Counted from the stretch's first letter, positions 34,535 to 44,045 are shown. The stretch is 64,000 nt of DNA from Pedobacter petrophilus (GCF_009674725.1 NZ_WKKH01000016.1:47075-111074), one strand, 5' to 3'. Notes: generated from the sequence alone by a model not told the origin. A program made the numbers and translations.

Positions 34535-36904
34535 ATGATTTTTACCACTGATATAAAATTGACTATAAAGACTCAAAGAACATCAAGTACTTGCGCTAAG
34601 AACTTGACTGTCCTTAAAGGCCTTATATGGTCGAAATTTTCAGCATTATTTTTGAACCATTTCTTAGCGGTTTTCGTGTTTTTGTGTTTCATTCCAACAA
34701 GCCAAATACAAGCTCAAGACGTAATCTGGACTACTCAAAGCAAAAATTCATCCGAATCGATGCCTGTTGGTGGTGGCGATATAGGTTTAAACCTTTGGGT
34801 GGAGAAAGGCGAAGTTTATCTCTACTTATCGCGTAGCGGAACCTTTGATGAAAACAATACCTTGCTCAAACTTGGCCGGGTAAAACTGAAATTTAGCCCG
34901 AATCCTTTTGCAGGCAATACCTTTAAGCAAGAATTGGTATGGAAAGATGGTTACGCTCAAATCAGAGGTTCAAACATTCAAATTAAAGTTTGGGTTGATG
35001 TGTTTACTCCGGTTATTCATCTCGATATTAAATCAAAGCAAAAAATAACGACTGAGGCAAGTTACGAAAGCTGGCGTTTCGAAGACCGGATTACTAAAGG
35101 TAAAGAGAACAACCAGAATTCCTATAAATGGGCACCACAAGGCATCATAAAAACTTTTAAGGATGACATTGCCTTTAAAAATAATGGCATTCAGTTTTAT
35201 CATCAAAATAAACCTGAAACTGTTTTCGATGTAGCTGTAAAGCAACAAGGTTTGGAAGATAGAAAAACTAATTTATTTAATCCATTGAAAAACTTGATTT
35301 TCGGCGGTTCAATGCAAGGAAAGAATATGATTCCATCTGGTAATTACGCCGGAACGTATTTAAATACACCTTTTCAGGGCTGGAAATTAAAAAGTAAATC
35401 GCCAGGCCTAAGCGAAGAGATCACAATCACTTTAAACACAAGCAAAACTGAAATCCCGGATTGGGAAAGAGAATTATATGCGGTAAACCTAAATTCAAAC
35501 CAAAAAGCAAGCATAAAATGGTGGAATGATTACTGGAATAAGAGTTTTATTGATATCAGTTCAAAAGATGAACGAGCCAATCAATCATCCAGAAACTATC
35601 AGTTATTTCGCTATATGTTGGGGTGTAATGCTTTCGGTAAATACCCAACCAAATTCAACGGTGGCTTATTTACTTATGATCCCCAGCTTACAGATTCTAC
35701 CTTAAATTACACACCTGATTTTAGAAATTGGGGAGGAGGCACGCATACTGCTCAAAACCAGCGACTGGTGTATTGGCCAATGTTAAAAAGTGGCGATTTT
35801 GATCTGATGAAACCTCAGTTTGATTTCTACCTCAACTTGCTGAAAAATGCGGAAATCAGAACGGAAGCTGCCTGGGGACATAAAGGTGCCAGTTTCACCG
35901 AACAGTTTGAAAATTTTGGCCTGCCAAACCCGGCTGAATATGGGTGGAAACGGCCGGCTGGTTATAACCAGGGAATGGAATACAATGCCTGGCTGGAATA
36001 TGAATGGGATACGGTTTTAGAATTCTGTATGATGATCCTTGAAACAGAGAGATATGATCATCGTAACATTGATGGTTACCTTCCTCTAATCGAAAGTTCG
36101 CTGACCTTTTTCAAAGAACACTATACTTATCTGGCGAAGCAACGTGGCGCGAAGGCTTTGGATGCAAACGGTCATTTGGTATTCTATCCCGGTTCTGGTG
36201 CCGAAACATATAAGATGGCATACAATTCTACGTCCACCATTGCCGGCTTAAAAACAGTATTGGAGCGTCTTATAGAACACCCATCTTTGCCTGAGGGTAA
36301 GAAAAAGGAATGGGCGGAAATGCTTCAGATGATTCCGCCGATGAACTTTCGGCAGTTCGACGGGAAGACCACTATTTCCCCGGCAAAAGTTTGGGAGCGT
36401 GTTAATAATACTGAAAGTCCACAATTGTATCCGGTGTACCCCTGGGGGATTTATGGTATAGGAAAATCAGGTTTGGATACCGCAGTGAATACGTTCAAAT
36501 TTGATCCCGATGTGCTTAAATTCAGAAGCCATGTGGGCTGGAAACAGGATAATATTTTTGCAGCAAGATTAGGATTAACAGAAGATGCTGCTAAATTGAC
36601 AACTGAAAAACTAAAAGATTCTGGTCGCCGATTCCCTGCTTTTTGGGGGCCTGGCTTCGATTGGACACCAGATCACAACTGGGGCGGCTCCGGAATGATT
36701 GGATTGCAGGAAATGCTGATGCAGGTAGATGGAAAGAAAATATTTTTGTTCCCGGCGTGGCCGAAAGATTGGGATGTGCATTTCAAACTTCACGCACCTT
36801 ATCAAACAACCGTTGAAGTAGAATTAAAAAATGGGAAAATAGCAAGTTTAAAAGTGCTGCCAGAATCGAGAAAGGCAGATGTGAAAATACTGATAAAACA
36901 ATAG
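34535..36904 (+). CDS. DUF5703-type glycoside-hydrolase-like protein, secreted
   Basis: The frame is open from 34457, inside the esterase gene; the ATG at 34535 is chosen because it lies just past the esterase stop. A signal-like core (F-L-A-V-F-V-F-L-C-F-I-P, ending I-Q-A-Q) stands about 50 residues further in, so the true start may be later. The mature part begins D-V-I-W-T-T-Q-S-K-N-S-S-E-S-M-P-V-G-G-G-D-I-G, the N-terminal domain of DUF5703 proteins. It continues into an (alpha/alpha)6-type barrel (H-N-W-G-G-S-G-M near the end), related in plan to GH95. Function is not established. The DNA coding for residues about 1-50 reads like intergenic spacer. Confidence 0.7.
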   Translation: MIFTTDIKLTIKTQRTSSTCAKNLTVLKGLIWSKFSALFLNHFLAVFVFLCFIPTSQIQAQDVIWTTQSKNSSESMPVGGGDIGLNLWVEKGEVYLYLSRSGTFDENNTLLKLGRVKLKFSPNPFAGNTFKQELVWKDGYAQIRGSNIQIKVWVDVFTPVIHLDIKSKQKITTEASYESWRFEDRITKGKENNQNSYKWAPQGIIKTFKDDIAFKNNGIQFYHQNKPETVFDVAVKQQGLEDRKTNLFNPLKNLIFGGSMQGKNMIPSGNYAGTYLNTPFQGWKLKSKSPGLSEEITITLNTSKTEIPDWERELYAVNLNSNQKASIKWWNDYWNKSFIDISSKDERANQSSRNYQLFRYMLGCNAFGKYPTKFNGGLFTYDPQLTDSTLNYTPDFRNWGGGTHTAQNQRLVYWPMLKSGDFDLMKPQFDFYLNLLKNAEIRTEAAWGHKGASFTEQFENFGLPNPAEYGWKRPAGYNQGMEYNAWLEYEWDTVLEFCMMILETERYDHRNIDGYLPLIESSLTFFKEHYTYLAKQRGAKALDANGHLVFYPGSGAETYKMAYNSTSTIAGLKTVLERLIEHPSLPEGKKKEWAEMLQMIPPMNFRQFDGKTTISPAKVWERVNNTESPQLYPVYPWGIYGIGKSGLDTAVNTFKFDPDVLKFRSHVGWKQDNIFAARLGLTEDAAKLTTEKLKDSGRRFPAFWGPGFDWTPDHNWGGSGMIGLQEMLMQVDGKKIFLFPAWPKDWDVHFKLHAPYQTTVEVELKNGKIASLKVLPESRKADVKILIKQ

Positions 36905-37007
36905 AATGAGAGAATTTTGAATGAGAGATGGATAGAATGTCATAGCGATATGCTTAACACATTCTCTAATTCAGAACTCATTAATTCAATAATTAGGAAA
37001 AAAAAAT

Positions 37008-37796
37008 ATGGATTTAAATTTAAAAGAAAAAGTTGTAGTAATTACTGGCGCGGCAAAAGGCATCGGCCGGAGCATCGCAGAAGTATTTGCCAAAGAAAAT
37101 GCGATTGCAGTAATTGTAGGCAGAAAAGCGGAAGACAACCAAAAAGTTGTTGCGGCAATTGAAGAAAATGGCGGACAGGCAGCTCAGTTTGTTGCGGAAC
37201 TTTCTAATCCCGAAGATTGTAAAAATGTAATTGCAGCCATTGTAGCACAATTCGGCAGAATCGACGGGCTCGTGAATAATGCAGGAGTAAATGACGGCGT
37301 AGGCCTGGAGCACGGAAACTATGAAGATTTCATGGCCTCTTTGCATAAAAATGTCGTTCATTACTATTTAATGGCGCACCATGCGCTACCAGAGTTGATT
37401 AAAAGTAAGGGGGCTATCGTAAACATTACCTCAAAAACAGCCGAAACCGGCCAGGGTAATACTTCTGCTTATGCCGCTGCAAACGGTGGTCGTAATGCTT
37501 TAACCCGCGAGTGGGCTGTGGAGCTGCTGAAGTATGGTATCAGGGTTAATGCTGTAGTGGTGGCAGAATGCTGGACGCCCGCTTATGAAACCTGGATTGA
37601 AACCTTGCCGGATGCTCAGGCGAAACTGGATGAAATTACGGCTAAAATCCCATTGGAAAACAGAATGACAACTGCAGAAGAAATCGCTAACATGACCGCC
37701 TTTTTATTGTCGGATAAATCAAGCCACACTACCGGGCAAATTATTCATGTAGATGGTGGTTACGTTCACTTAGACAGGGCACTTGCAAACGCGTAA
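37008..37796 (+). CDS. SDR family oxidoreductase, sugar dehydrogenase type, catalytic Lys replaced by Asn
   Basis: A 262-residue classical SDR: T-G-A-A-K-G-I-G (13-20), N-N-A-G (90-93), Asn115, Ser142 (N-I-T-S-K-T) and Tyr155. Family resemblance (G-Q-G-N-T-S-A-Y, then A-L-T-R-E-W-A and V-D-G-G-Y-V-H-L-D-R at the end) is to bacterial L-fucose and related sugar dehydrogenases. The Y-x3-K motif reads Y-A-A-A-N, with aac coding Asn159 where the catalytic lysine belongs. This may be a true subfamily trait or an altered enzyme. It stands before a zinc alcohol dehydrogenase, a common pairing in oxidative fucose or rhamnose routes. Confidence 0.85.
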   Translation: MDLNLKEKVVVITGAAKGIGRSIAEVFAKENAIAVIVGRKAEDNQKVVAAIEENGGQAAQFVAELSNPEDCKNVIAAIVAQFGRIDGLVNNAGVNDGVGLEHGNYEDFMASLHKNVVHYYLMAHHALPELIKSKGAIVNITSKTAETGQGNTSAYAAANGGRNALTREWAVELLKYGIRVNAVVVAECWTPAYETWIETLPDAQAKLDEITAKIPLENRMTTAEEIANMTAFLLSDKSSHTTGQIIHVDGGYVHLDRALANA

Positions 37797-37807
37797 ATAA
37801 ATTAGAG

Positions 37808-37893
37808 AATGATTGAATTTTGAATGATAGAGTGGTTTTTGCCAATTGCTATTAAAACATTCAATAATTCATTCATTTCAAAATTCAATCATT
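37808..37893. repeat. AT-rich inverted repeat between SDR and zinc dehydrogenase genes
   Basis: aatgattgaattttgaatga at 37808-37827 is the reverse complement of the arm at 37873-37893, apart from one extra base. The 20-bp stem could fold in the transcript between the two genes. The right arm ends just before the ATG at 37900, so it could hide that start. Confidence 0.65.
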
Positions 37894-37899
37894 AAAAAA

Positions 37900-38913
37900 A
37901 TGAAAACCTTAACCTGTACAACTCCCGGAACTTTTGAATATTCAGAAACAGCAAGACCTGAATTAAAGAAGGACCATGCAATTATCAAAATAAAACGAAT
38001 CGGCATCTGTGGAACCGACCTTCACGCTTTTGAGGGCACTCAACCCTTTTTCAATTACCCAAGGGTTTTAGGACATGAGCTTTCGGGCGAACTGGTAGAA
38101 ATTGATGGACGGAACGATTTCCAGACCGGAGAAGCAGTAACTTTTATTCCATATTTTAACTGTGGCGAATGCATTGCCTGCCGGATGAATAAGCCAAATT
38201 GTTGTGTGAAAATGCAGGTTTGCGGAGTACATGTAGACGGTGGTATGCGTGAATATTTGCAGGTTCCGTCCAGAACACTTTTACATGGCGAAGGCTTAAG
38301 TTATGATGAACTGGCTTTGGTAGAACCACTGGCAATTGGTGCACATGGAGTTCGCAGAGCTGATGTGCAACCTGGTGAATTTGTTTTGGTGATTGGTGCT
38401 GGTCCGATTGGTTTAGGTACGATGGAATTTGCAAGAATTGCAGGAGGAAATGTAATTGCTTTGGATATCAATGACGACCGACTGACTTTCTGTAAAGAAA
38501 AACTTGGCGTGGCTTATACCATCAATGCGCTTTCACCAGATGTTACGGAACAGTTAGGTCTAATTACGAATGGTGACATGCCTACGGTAGTGATTGATGC
38601 CACCGGAAACCAGAAAGCCATTAATAATGCCATTAATTATATGGCGCATGGTGCCAGGTTTGTATTAATCGGCCTGCAAAAAGGCGATCTGATTTTCAAC
38701 CATCCTGAGTTTCATAAAAGGGAATCTACTTTAATGAGCAGCAGAAATGCCAATATGGAAGATTTCGGGCATGTAATTAAATCCATGAAAGCTGGTTTAG
38801 TAAAGCCAACGACTTATATTACTCACCAGGTTTCTTTTGAGGAAGTTAAAGATAATTTCAAAAGCTGGTTAAACCCGAAAAACGGTGTAATTAAGGCGAT
38901 GGTTAAAATGTAG
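37900..38913 (+). CDS. Zinc-dependent alcohol dehydrogenase (sugar or sugar-acid dehydrogenase)
   Basis: The start is ATG 37900 (M-K-T-L-T-C-T-T-P-G); an earlier in-frame start at 37846 would translate the inverted-repeat spacer. The 337-residue protein is a medium-chain dehydrogenase. The catalytic zinc region is G-I-C-G-T-D-L-H and G-H-E, and the structural zinc loop has four Cys (C-G-E-C-I-A-C...N-C-C). The Rossmann motif is V-I-G-A-G-P-I-G-L-G. The closest functional relatives by motif are L-threonine, L-galactonate or L-fuconate-type dehydrogenases. It probably oxidises a sugar acid made by the SDR step, but the substrate is inferred from context only. Confidence 0.82.
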   Translation: MKTLTCTTPGTFEYSETARPELKKDHAIIKIKRIGICGTDLHAFEGTQPFFNYPRVLGHELSGELVEIDGRNDFQTGEAVTFIPYFNCGECIACRMNKPNCCVKMQVCGVHVDGGMREYLQVPSRTLLHGEGLSYDELALVEPLAIGAHGVRRADVQPGEFVLVIGAGPIGLGTMEFARIAGGNVIALDINDDRLTFCKEKLGVAYTINALSPDVTEQLGLITNGDMPTVVIDATGNQKAINNAINYMAHGARFVLIGLQKGDLIFNHPEFHKRESTLMSSRNANMEDFGHVIKSMKAGLVKPTTYITHQVSFEEVKDNFKSWLNPKNGVIKAMVKM

Positions 38914-39162
38914 TATCCTGCAGAATTCGCTTCTATGCAGATTAAATTGAAGTTATCTGACATTAATTTGCATTATCCTGGCAAATATTTTCGCTTGGGT
39001 CTACTTAGTCGGTCTTCATGCTGAATTCATTTCAGCATCTTTCTTAGCCTTAATGGATGCTTACTCCGAATATTCAGGGTAGTATTACATTAATAATAGC
39101 CACAGATTCGCAGATTATCAATTTTATAATAAGCGAATCTGCGGCAAAATCCGGTGGCCAAC
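38914..39162. other. Intergenic region with degraded repeats, no gene seen
   Basis: This gap between the zinc dehydrogenase and the convergent araA gene holds a degraded copy of the cgtcatgctgaat-type element (about 39015-39085). It also has an inverted repeat around 39105-39145 (gcagatt...aatctgc) of the kind seen in array R2. No open reading frame of note. Confidence 0.5.
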
Positions 39163-39190
39163 AAAAAAGGCTCAGGATTTATCCCGAGCC
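39163..39190 (-). terminator. Rho-independent terminator of the araBDA operon
   Basis: On the minus strand ggctcgggat pairs with atcctgagcc (one G-U pair), followed by six T. It lies 28 bases after the araA stop codon. Confidence 0.85.
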
Positions 39191-39217
39191 TCCCGATTGA
39201 GCGTCTATTTAATGTGA

Positions 39218-40708
39218 CTATTTGTAGAAAACCTCATTCCAGTGCAACTCATTTCTGAATTGATTGATTTTGGTTTCCGCACCAATGTTGATATATTCCA
39301 AACCAGCAATGTTTGCGAAGTCTGATAAATGTTCTGTGGTTAAATTCTGACTATAAGCCGTATGGTGTGCACCACCTGCGTAAATCCAGGCTGCACAACC
39401 CGTTTTCATGTCTGGAAGTGGTTTCCAAAGCACGCGTGCAACAGGCAAATTAGGTAAATCATGAACTGCTTCTACAGCGGTTACTTCGTTCACTAACAAA
39501 CGGAAACGATTTCCCATATCAATTAAAGAAGCATTTAAAGCATCGCCGCTACCCACGTTGAAAACCAAACGTGCCGGATCTGCTTTGCCACCGATCCCCA
39601 GCGGGTGAACCTCTAAACTTGCTTTGCCATTTGCGAGTGAAGCATCAACTTCTAACATGTGCGAACCTAGTACCATGGAGTCAGCAGGATCGAAATGATA
39701 AGTATAATCTTCCATAAATGCATTTCCACCCGGTAAACCAGCGCCCATTACCTTACAGGCACGAACAAGCGCAGCTGTTTTCCAATCGCCTTCTCCGGCG
39801 AAACCGTAGCCATCTGCCATTAAACGTTGCGCAGCAATTCCAGGTAACTGAATCATGCCATGTAAATCCTCAAAAGTATCAGAGAAACCTTTGAAACCCC
39901 CGTCAACTAAGAATTTTCTTAAACCTAACTCAATTTTTGCCGCATCGTAAACCGACTGATGTCTCGCACCGCCAGCTTTTAAATCGTCAGCCATGTCGTA
40001 GGTTTCTTCGTATTCTTTCAATAAAGCCTGCACAGCATCTTCACCAACCTCATTAATTACCGCTACAAGATCACCAATTCCGTAAGTGTTTACAGAAAAA
40101 CCAAATTTCATTTCAGCCTCTACTTTATCGCCATCGGTAACGGCAACAAATCGCATGTTATCACCGAAACGAACAAATTTAGCACCTTGCCAGTCGTTCC
40201 ATCCGGCAGCAGCCCTGCACCAGGTATCAATTTGTTTTGCTACTTCTTCATCCAGCCAGTGGCCAACCACCACTTTACGGTCTTTACGCATCCGCGAAAC
40301 GATGAAACCAAATTCACGGTCGCCATGAGCACTTTGGTTCAGGTTCATAAAATCCATATCAATGGTATTCCATGGAATATCGCGGTTAAACTGCGTGTGT
40401 AAATGGAGGAGTGGTTTTTGTAAAACATTTAAACCCCTGATCCACATTTTAGCAGGAGAGAAGGTGTGCATCCAGGTCATTACACCGATACAATTTTCAT
40501 CAATGTTTGCCTGCTGCAGCGTTTCGAAAATCTCTTCAGTTGTTTTAACAATTGGTTTGTACACTACCGATACAGAGATATTTCCATTTTGGTTTAACGA
40601 ATCAGCAACTTCCTGTGCATGATCTGCTACTTGTTTTAAGGTTTCTTCACCGTACAAATGTTGTGTACCTGTGATGAACCACACTTGTAATTTCTTTAAA
40701 TCAATCAT
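39218..40708 (-). CDS. araA: L-arabinose isomerase
   Basis: A 496-residue cytoplasmic enzyme converting L-arabinose to L-ribulose. The N-terminus [16 protein letters not shown] is diagnostic, as are [12 protein letters not shown] and the metal/active-site region [10 protein letters not shown]. Length matches the family (about 500). It is the last gene of araB-araD-araA. The 163-base gap before it contains a short direct repeat (gactcaggactaaa, 40818-40850). Strong terminator follows. Confidence 0.97.
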   Translation of the reverse strand: MIDLKKLQVWFITGTQHLYGEETLKQVADHAQEVADSLNQNGNISVSVVYKPIVKTTEEIFETLQQANIDENCIGVMTWMHTFSPAKMWIRGLNVLQKPLLHLHTQFNRDIPWNTIDMDFMNLNQSAHGDREFGFIVSRMRKDRKVVVGHWLDEEVAKQIDTWCRAAAGWNDWQGAKFVRFGDNMRFVAVTDGDKVEAEMKFGFSVNTYGIGDLVAVINEVGEDAVQALLKEYEETYDMADDLKAGGARHQSVYDAAKIELGLRKFLVDGGFKGFSDTFEDLHGMIQLPGIAAQRLMADGYGFAGEGDWKTAALVRACKVMGAGLPGGNAFMEDYTYHFDPADSMVLGSHMLEVDASLANGKASLEVHPLGIGGKADPARLVFNVGSGDALNASLIDMGNRFRLLVNEVTAVEAVHDLPNLPVARVLWKPLPDMKTGCAAWIYAGGAHHTAYSQNLTTEHLSDFANIAGLEYINIGAETKINQFRNELHWNEVFYK

Positions 40709-40871
40709 TACTATATTATTTTTAATTTATTCTTTTTATTTAAGCCCAGTTCCAACTGCCCAACTCTTAAGTTCCGCTCCATATCTATGATCCGGCACTT
40801 TCAACTCATAACCATTGACTCAGGACTAAAGACTCAGGACTAAAGACTCTGAAATAAAGACTCCCGACTAA

Positions 40872-41573
40872 CTAAACCTGTCCATAATACGCACCAGCAC
40901 CATGCTTCCGTTCGAAGTGTTTCTCAATCAAAGAATCCTTCAGCTTCGGTGCCTGTGGATTAATCTGTTGCGTGAGTAAAGCCATTTGCGCTACTGCTTC
41001 TAAAACGGCACTATTGTAAACGGCTTTATCAGCTGTTTTTCCCCAGGTAAAGGGCGCATGGTTACCCACTAGAATCATTTCTACCTCTTTGTAACTCAAA
41101 CCCAGGCTTTGAAAATGGTTCATGATCTGAAAGCCAGTTTCATATTCATAGTTTCCTTTGATCATGGCATCATCCATTGGTGCAGCGCAAGGGATATCAA
41201 CGGTTAAATGATCGGCATGGGTAGTTCCGAAAATAGGAATGGCTTTCTGCGCCTGGGCCCAGGCCGTTCCATAGGTAGAGTGGGTATGTACTACTCCACC
41301 TATATCTTCCCAATGTTTATATAAAACAGCATGGGTTTTGGTATCTGAAGATGGGCGTAAACTACCTTCAACGGTGTTTCCGTCGAAGTCTACGATTACC
41401 ATTTTCTCTGGTGATAAATCCTCGTAAGGTACACCACTCGGTTTAATGGCAAAAACACCCTTAGTCCGGTCTGCTGCACTCACGTTTCCGAAAGTAAAGA
41501 GCACCAAACCCAACTTGGGTAATTGCATATTGGCTTGATAAGCCTGTTCTTTTATGTCCTGGTAATTGCTCAT
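40872..41573 (-). CDS. araD: L-ribulose-5-phosphate 4-epimerase
   Basis: A 233-residue class II aldolase-family enzyme that turns L-ribulose 5-phosphate into D-xylulose 5-phosphate. The zinc ligands and catalytic segment V-V-H-T-H-S-T-Y-G-T-A-W-A and G-T-T-H-A-D-H are present, along with G-N-V-S-A and K-P-S-G-V near the N-terminus and N-H-A-P-F-T-W-G. Its start overlaps the araB stop by 4 bases. Length matches AraD. Confidence 0.96.
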   Translation of the reverse strand: MSNYQDIKEQAYQANMQLPKLGLVLFTFGNVSAADRTKGVFAIKPSGVPYEDLSPEKMVIVDFDGNTVEGSLRPSSDTKTHAVLYKHWEDIGGVVHTHSTYGTAWAQAQKAIPIFGTTHADHLTVDIPCAAPMDDAMIKGNYEYETGFQIMNHFQSLGLSYKEVEMILVGNHAPFTWGKTADKAVYNSAVLEAVAQMALLTQQINPQAPKLKDSLIEKHFERKHGAGAYYGQV

Positions 41574-43270
41574 GACAAGTAAGGTTTAACGTCTTTTTTA
41601 TTGTATTTCTCCAGGTATCTGCCGAGACCTAAATAAGCCTGGTAATGTTGGCGGTACAATTTCTGCTTTTTAACATTTGGGATGTATTCTTTTTCGAAGC
41701 CGGTTCCCATAGCGGCCATTGCAGCCTCAATATTTGGGTAAAGACCAGCAGCAACTGCGGCAAACATGGCTGCACCTAAAGCACAGGTATGTTCGAAACG
41801 GTGAATTCTGATCGGCATTTCCAAAACATCAGCCATCATTTGCATAATATAAGGCGACTTTTTAGCCACACCACCAATCCCAATAATTCCTTTTACCGGT
41901 ACGCCTTGTTCTTTAAAACGATCTACAATGGCTTTAGCACCGAAACAGGTTGCAGCAGCCAAAGCGCGGAAGAATCTTGGAGCATCTGTCCCTAAACCTA
42001 AACCTGTAATGGCACCTTTAAGTTCTTGATTAGCATCCGGCGTTCTTCTGCCGTTTAACCAGTCAATGGCCAGTTCAGCGTAGTCATCATCTTCCAGCGC
42101 TTCAGCCTGTTTACTTAAATTGGCAATGATTTTACCTTCCAGTTCCTCTTTTAAAGCAATTGCTGTGGCTTCGTCAATTAAATCAGATGCAGTAAGCAAA
42201 TGATTTAACGGCCAGCTAATTAAGTTTTTGAACCAGGCATAAACATCACCAAATGCAGATTGACCCGCTTCTAATCCAGCCATCCCCGGAATTACCGAAC
42301 CATTTACCTGTCCGCAGATACCGCCAATCAGTTTACCGTGTAAATCCTGGTTAGGGGCAACTAAAATATCACACGTACTGGTGCCCATTACTTTACTTAA
42401 GTAGTAAGGTTCAATCTGGCCACCAACGGCACCCATGTGAGCATCAAAGGCACCCACGCCAATAACCACATCTATACTTAAGCCTAATTTATTTGCCCAT
42501 TCAGGGCTTAATGTTCCGGCAGCAACATCGGATGTGTAAGTATCAGCAAACAATTTCTCTCTAAAATCGGCTAATAATGGATCCAGACTGCTGAAGAAAC
42601 CCTCTGGAGGTAATCCATCAAATTCCTCAGCCCATAAAGCTTTATGCCCGGCAGCACAACGACTGCGTTTCATAGCGGAAACATCATTCCCGCCACAAAG
42701 TAGAAATGGAATCCAATCGCAATGTTCAACCCACGATTCTGCACTTTTTTTAATTGAAGAATCTATACGAAGAATGCGTAAAAGTTTCGACCAAAACCAT
42801 TCAGAAGAGTAAATTCCACCAACATATTTTAAATAATTAACCGGGAATTTAGTTGCATGCTCATTAATTTCAGCCGCTTCTTTAACCGCGGTATGGTCTT
42901 TCCAAAGCACAAACATGGCATTTGGATTTTCCTCAAAACCTGGGGTTAGTGCCAGTGGAGTACCAGTGGCATCAACAGCAACGGGGCTGGAACCTGTGGT
43001 ATCAATAGAGATTCCTTTAACCAATTGAGCGATTTCTGCACCGCCAGCCTTTTCAATACAGGCTTTTATGGTGTGTTCTAAACCTTCAATATAATCTAAC
43101 GGATGTTGTCTGAATTGATTGGCTGATGGTTTACAATATAAACCTTTTTGCCATCGGGGATAAAGAAAAACAGAAGCTGAAATTTCTTTTCCATCTGCGG
43201 TGTCGACCAGAACCGAACGAACAGAGTCCGTTCCGTAATCTACGCCAATTACATAGTTTGCTGCGCTCAT
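41570..43270 (-). CDS. araB: L-ribulokinase
   Basis: A 566-residue FGGY kinase phosphorylating L-ribulose. G-V-D-Y-G-T-D-S-V-R-S (N-terminal ATP-fold loop), D-T-T-G-S-S-P-V, W-K-D-H-T, and G-T-S-T-C-D-I-L with G-G-V-A-K-K-S in the second domain are typical of the bacterial AraB group. It is the first gene of the minus-strand operon. Its upstream 150 bases are AT-rich; I find no TAnnTTTG box there and no regulator gene next to it. Confidence 0.97.
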   Translation of the reverse strand: MSAANYVIGVDYGTDSVRSVLVDTADGKEISASVFLYPRWQKGLYCKPSANQFRQHPLDYIEGLEHTIKACIEKAGGAEIAQLVKGISIDTTGSSPVAVDATGTPLALTPGFEENPNAMFVLWKDHTAVKEAAEINEHATKFPVNYLKYVGGIYSSEWFWSKLLRILRIDSSIKKSAESWVEHCDWIPFLLCGGNDVSAMKRSRCAAGHKALWAEEFDGLPPEGFFSSLDPLLADFREKLFADTYTSDVAAGTLSPEWANKLGLSIDVVIGVGAFDAHMGAVGGQIEPYYLSKVMGTSTCDILVAPNQDLHGKLIGGICGQVNGSVIPGMAGLEAGQSAFGDVYAWFKNLISWPLNHLLTASDLIDEATAIALKEELEGKIIANLSKQAEALEDDDYAELAIDWLNGRRTPDANQELKGAITGLGLGTDAPRFFRALAAATCFGAKAIVDRFKEQGVPVKGIIGIGGVAKKSPYIMQMMADVLEMPIRIHRFEHTCALGAAMFAAVAAGLYPNIEAAMAAMGTGFEKEYIPNVKKQKLYRQHYQAYLGLGRYLEKYNKKDVKPYLS

Positions 43271-43375
43271 AACAATAAATAATCGTCTAATTAACGTTTA
43301 TTTATTCGGATTAAAAAATTTTATGAAACTTTGTTAAAAGAAATTTTAAAGTATGTTGTTTTTAAGAAGTTTAGC

Positions 43376-43405
43376 CAAAAGAAAAGCCCTACATTTCTGT
43401 AAGGC
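43376..43405 (-). terminator. Terminator behind the CDGSH gene
   Basis: On the minus strand gccttaca, a GAAA loop and tgtagggc form an 8-bp stem (one G-U), followed by a T-rich tail (ttttctttt). It lies just after the CDGSH stop and separates it from araB. Confidence 0.8.
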
Positions 43406-43423
43406 TCTGCGTAAGATTATTGT

Positions 43424-43648
43424 TTATACTTTTTTCGGAGGCAAATCAAAAGCTATTGCATCGTGTTCGAAATGACCTTTATGTGCGCCATCGCAAAAAG
43501 GTTTATTTTGAGAAAGACCGCAACGGCAAATTGACAATACTTCTCTTCCCTGTAATCCGTAATTGTTTCCGTTTTTGTCAACAATTTCGAAATCTCCTTC
43601 AATTTTTACCGACCCGTTGTTGTTTATTGTTAGTTTAGTTTTAGCCAT
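43424..43648 (-). CDS. CDGSH-type iron-sulfur protein
   Basis: The start is set at ATG 43648 (M-A-K-T-K-L-T-I), giving 74 residues; an upstream in-frame start would add eight residues of promoter DNA. The motif C-R-C-G-L-S-Q-N-K-P-F-C-D-G-A-H is the CDGSH cluster-binding signature, with three Cys and one His for a [2Fe-2S] centre. Small stand-alone CDGSH proteins are cytoplasmic electron-transfer or cluster-transfer proteins; the partner is unknown. A -7 match, TACTTTTG on the minus strand (complement of 43670-43677), lies about 22 bases upstream of the start. The gene seems independent of araBDA. Confidence 0.92.
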   Translation of the reverse strand: MAKTKLTINNNGSVKIEGDFEIVDKNGNNYGLQGREVLSICRCGLSQNKPFCDGAHKGHFEHDAIAFDLPPKKV

Positions 43649-43786
43649 TTTTGTTTTGTTTGTATGGCCCAAAAGTAAAGCAAAGTTTGTTGATTTAAAT
43701 AATGATAATGCAGTTTAGAAACGTTCCATTCGGTTGATGATTTAGCAAAATTGCAGCGAAAAATCAAGTGTTTTGAACTTTCAGAA

Positions 43787-43930
43787 ATCAGCTTTGATAA
43801 CTTTCTTTCCGGAACGCTATAAAAGTGGTCAAAGCTATTAACCATCTAACTTTCAATATTCCTGTTTAAATGCACTAAATCAGCCTTGATAACTTTCTTT
43901 CCAGAACGCTGGAAAAGTTTTTTCAAAGCT
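43787..43930. repeat. Duplicated stem-loop element upstream of SusC
   Basis: Two related segments start at 43787 and 43878, spaced 91 bases, both reading aatcag-c-y-ttgataactttctttcc. Copy 1 is closed by agctttga (43791-43798) and tcaaagct (43830-43837). Copy 2 is closed by agccttga (43882-43889) and tcaaagct (43923-43930), with an inner ctttcc/ggaaaag stem. They could be a duplicated RNA structure or operator in the 513-base gap between CDGSH and SusC. Confidence 0.6.
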
Positions 43931-44030
43931 ATTTAAATGTTACATCAGGAGTGTTTTTGATGAATATTATCAATTTAACCCCTATTAATTACCGTATTGC
44001 CCCTCACTATGATGGAATATTTATGGTTTC

Positions 44031-44045
44031 TTTGATTTAATCAAA
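44031..44045. promoter_or_regulatory. Perfect palindrome upstream of SusC, candidate operator
   Basis: tttgatttaatcaaa is a 15-base perfect palindrome around a central T, about 140 bases before the SusC start. A regulator site is possible, but no cognate regulator gene is in this part of the window. Confidence 0.35.

Noticed and set aside
37846..37899. Upstream start for the zinc dehydrogenase
   Set aside because: The extra 18 residues are translated from the inverted-repeat spacer, while family similarity begins at the ATG at 37900.
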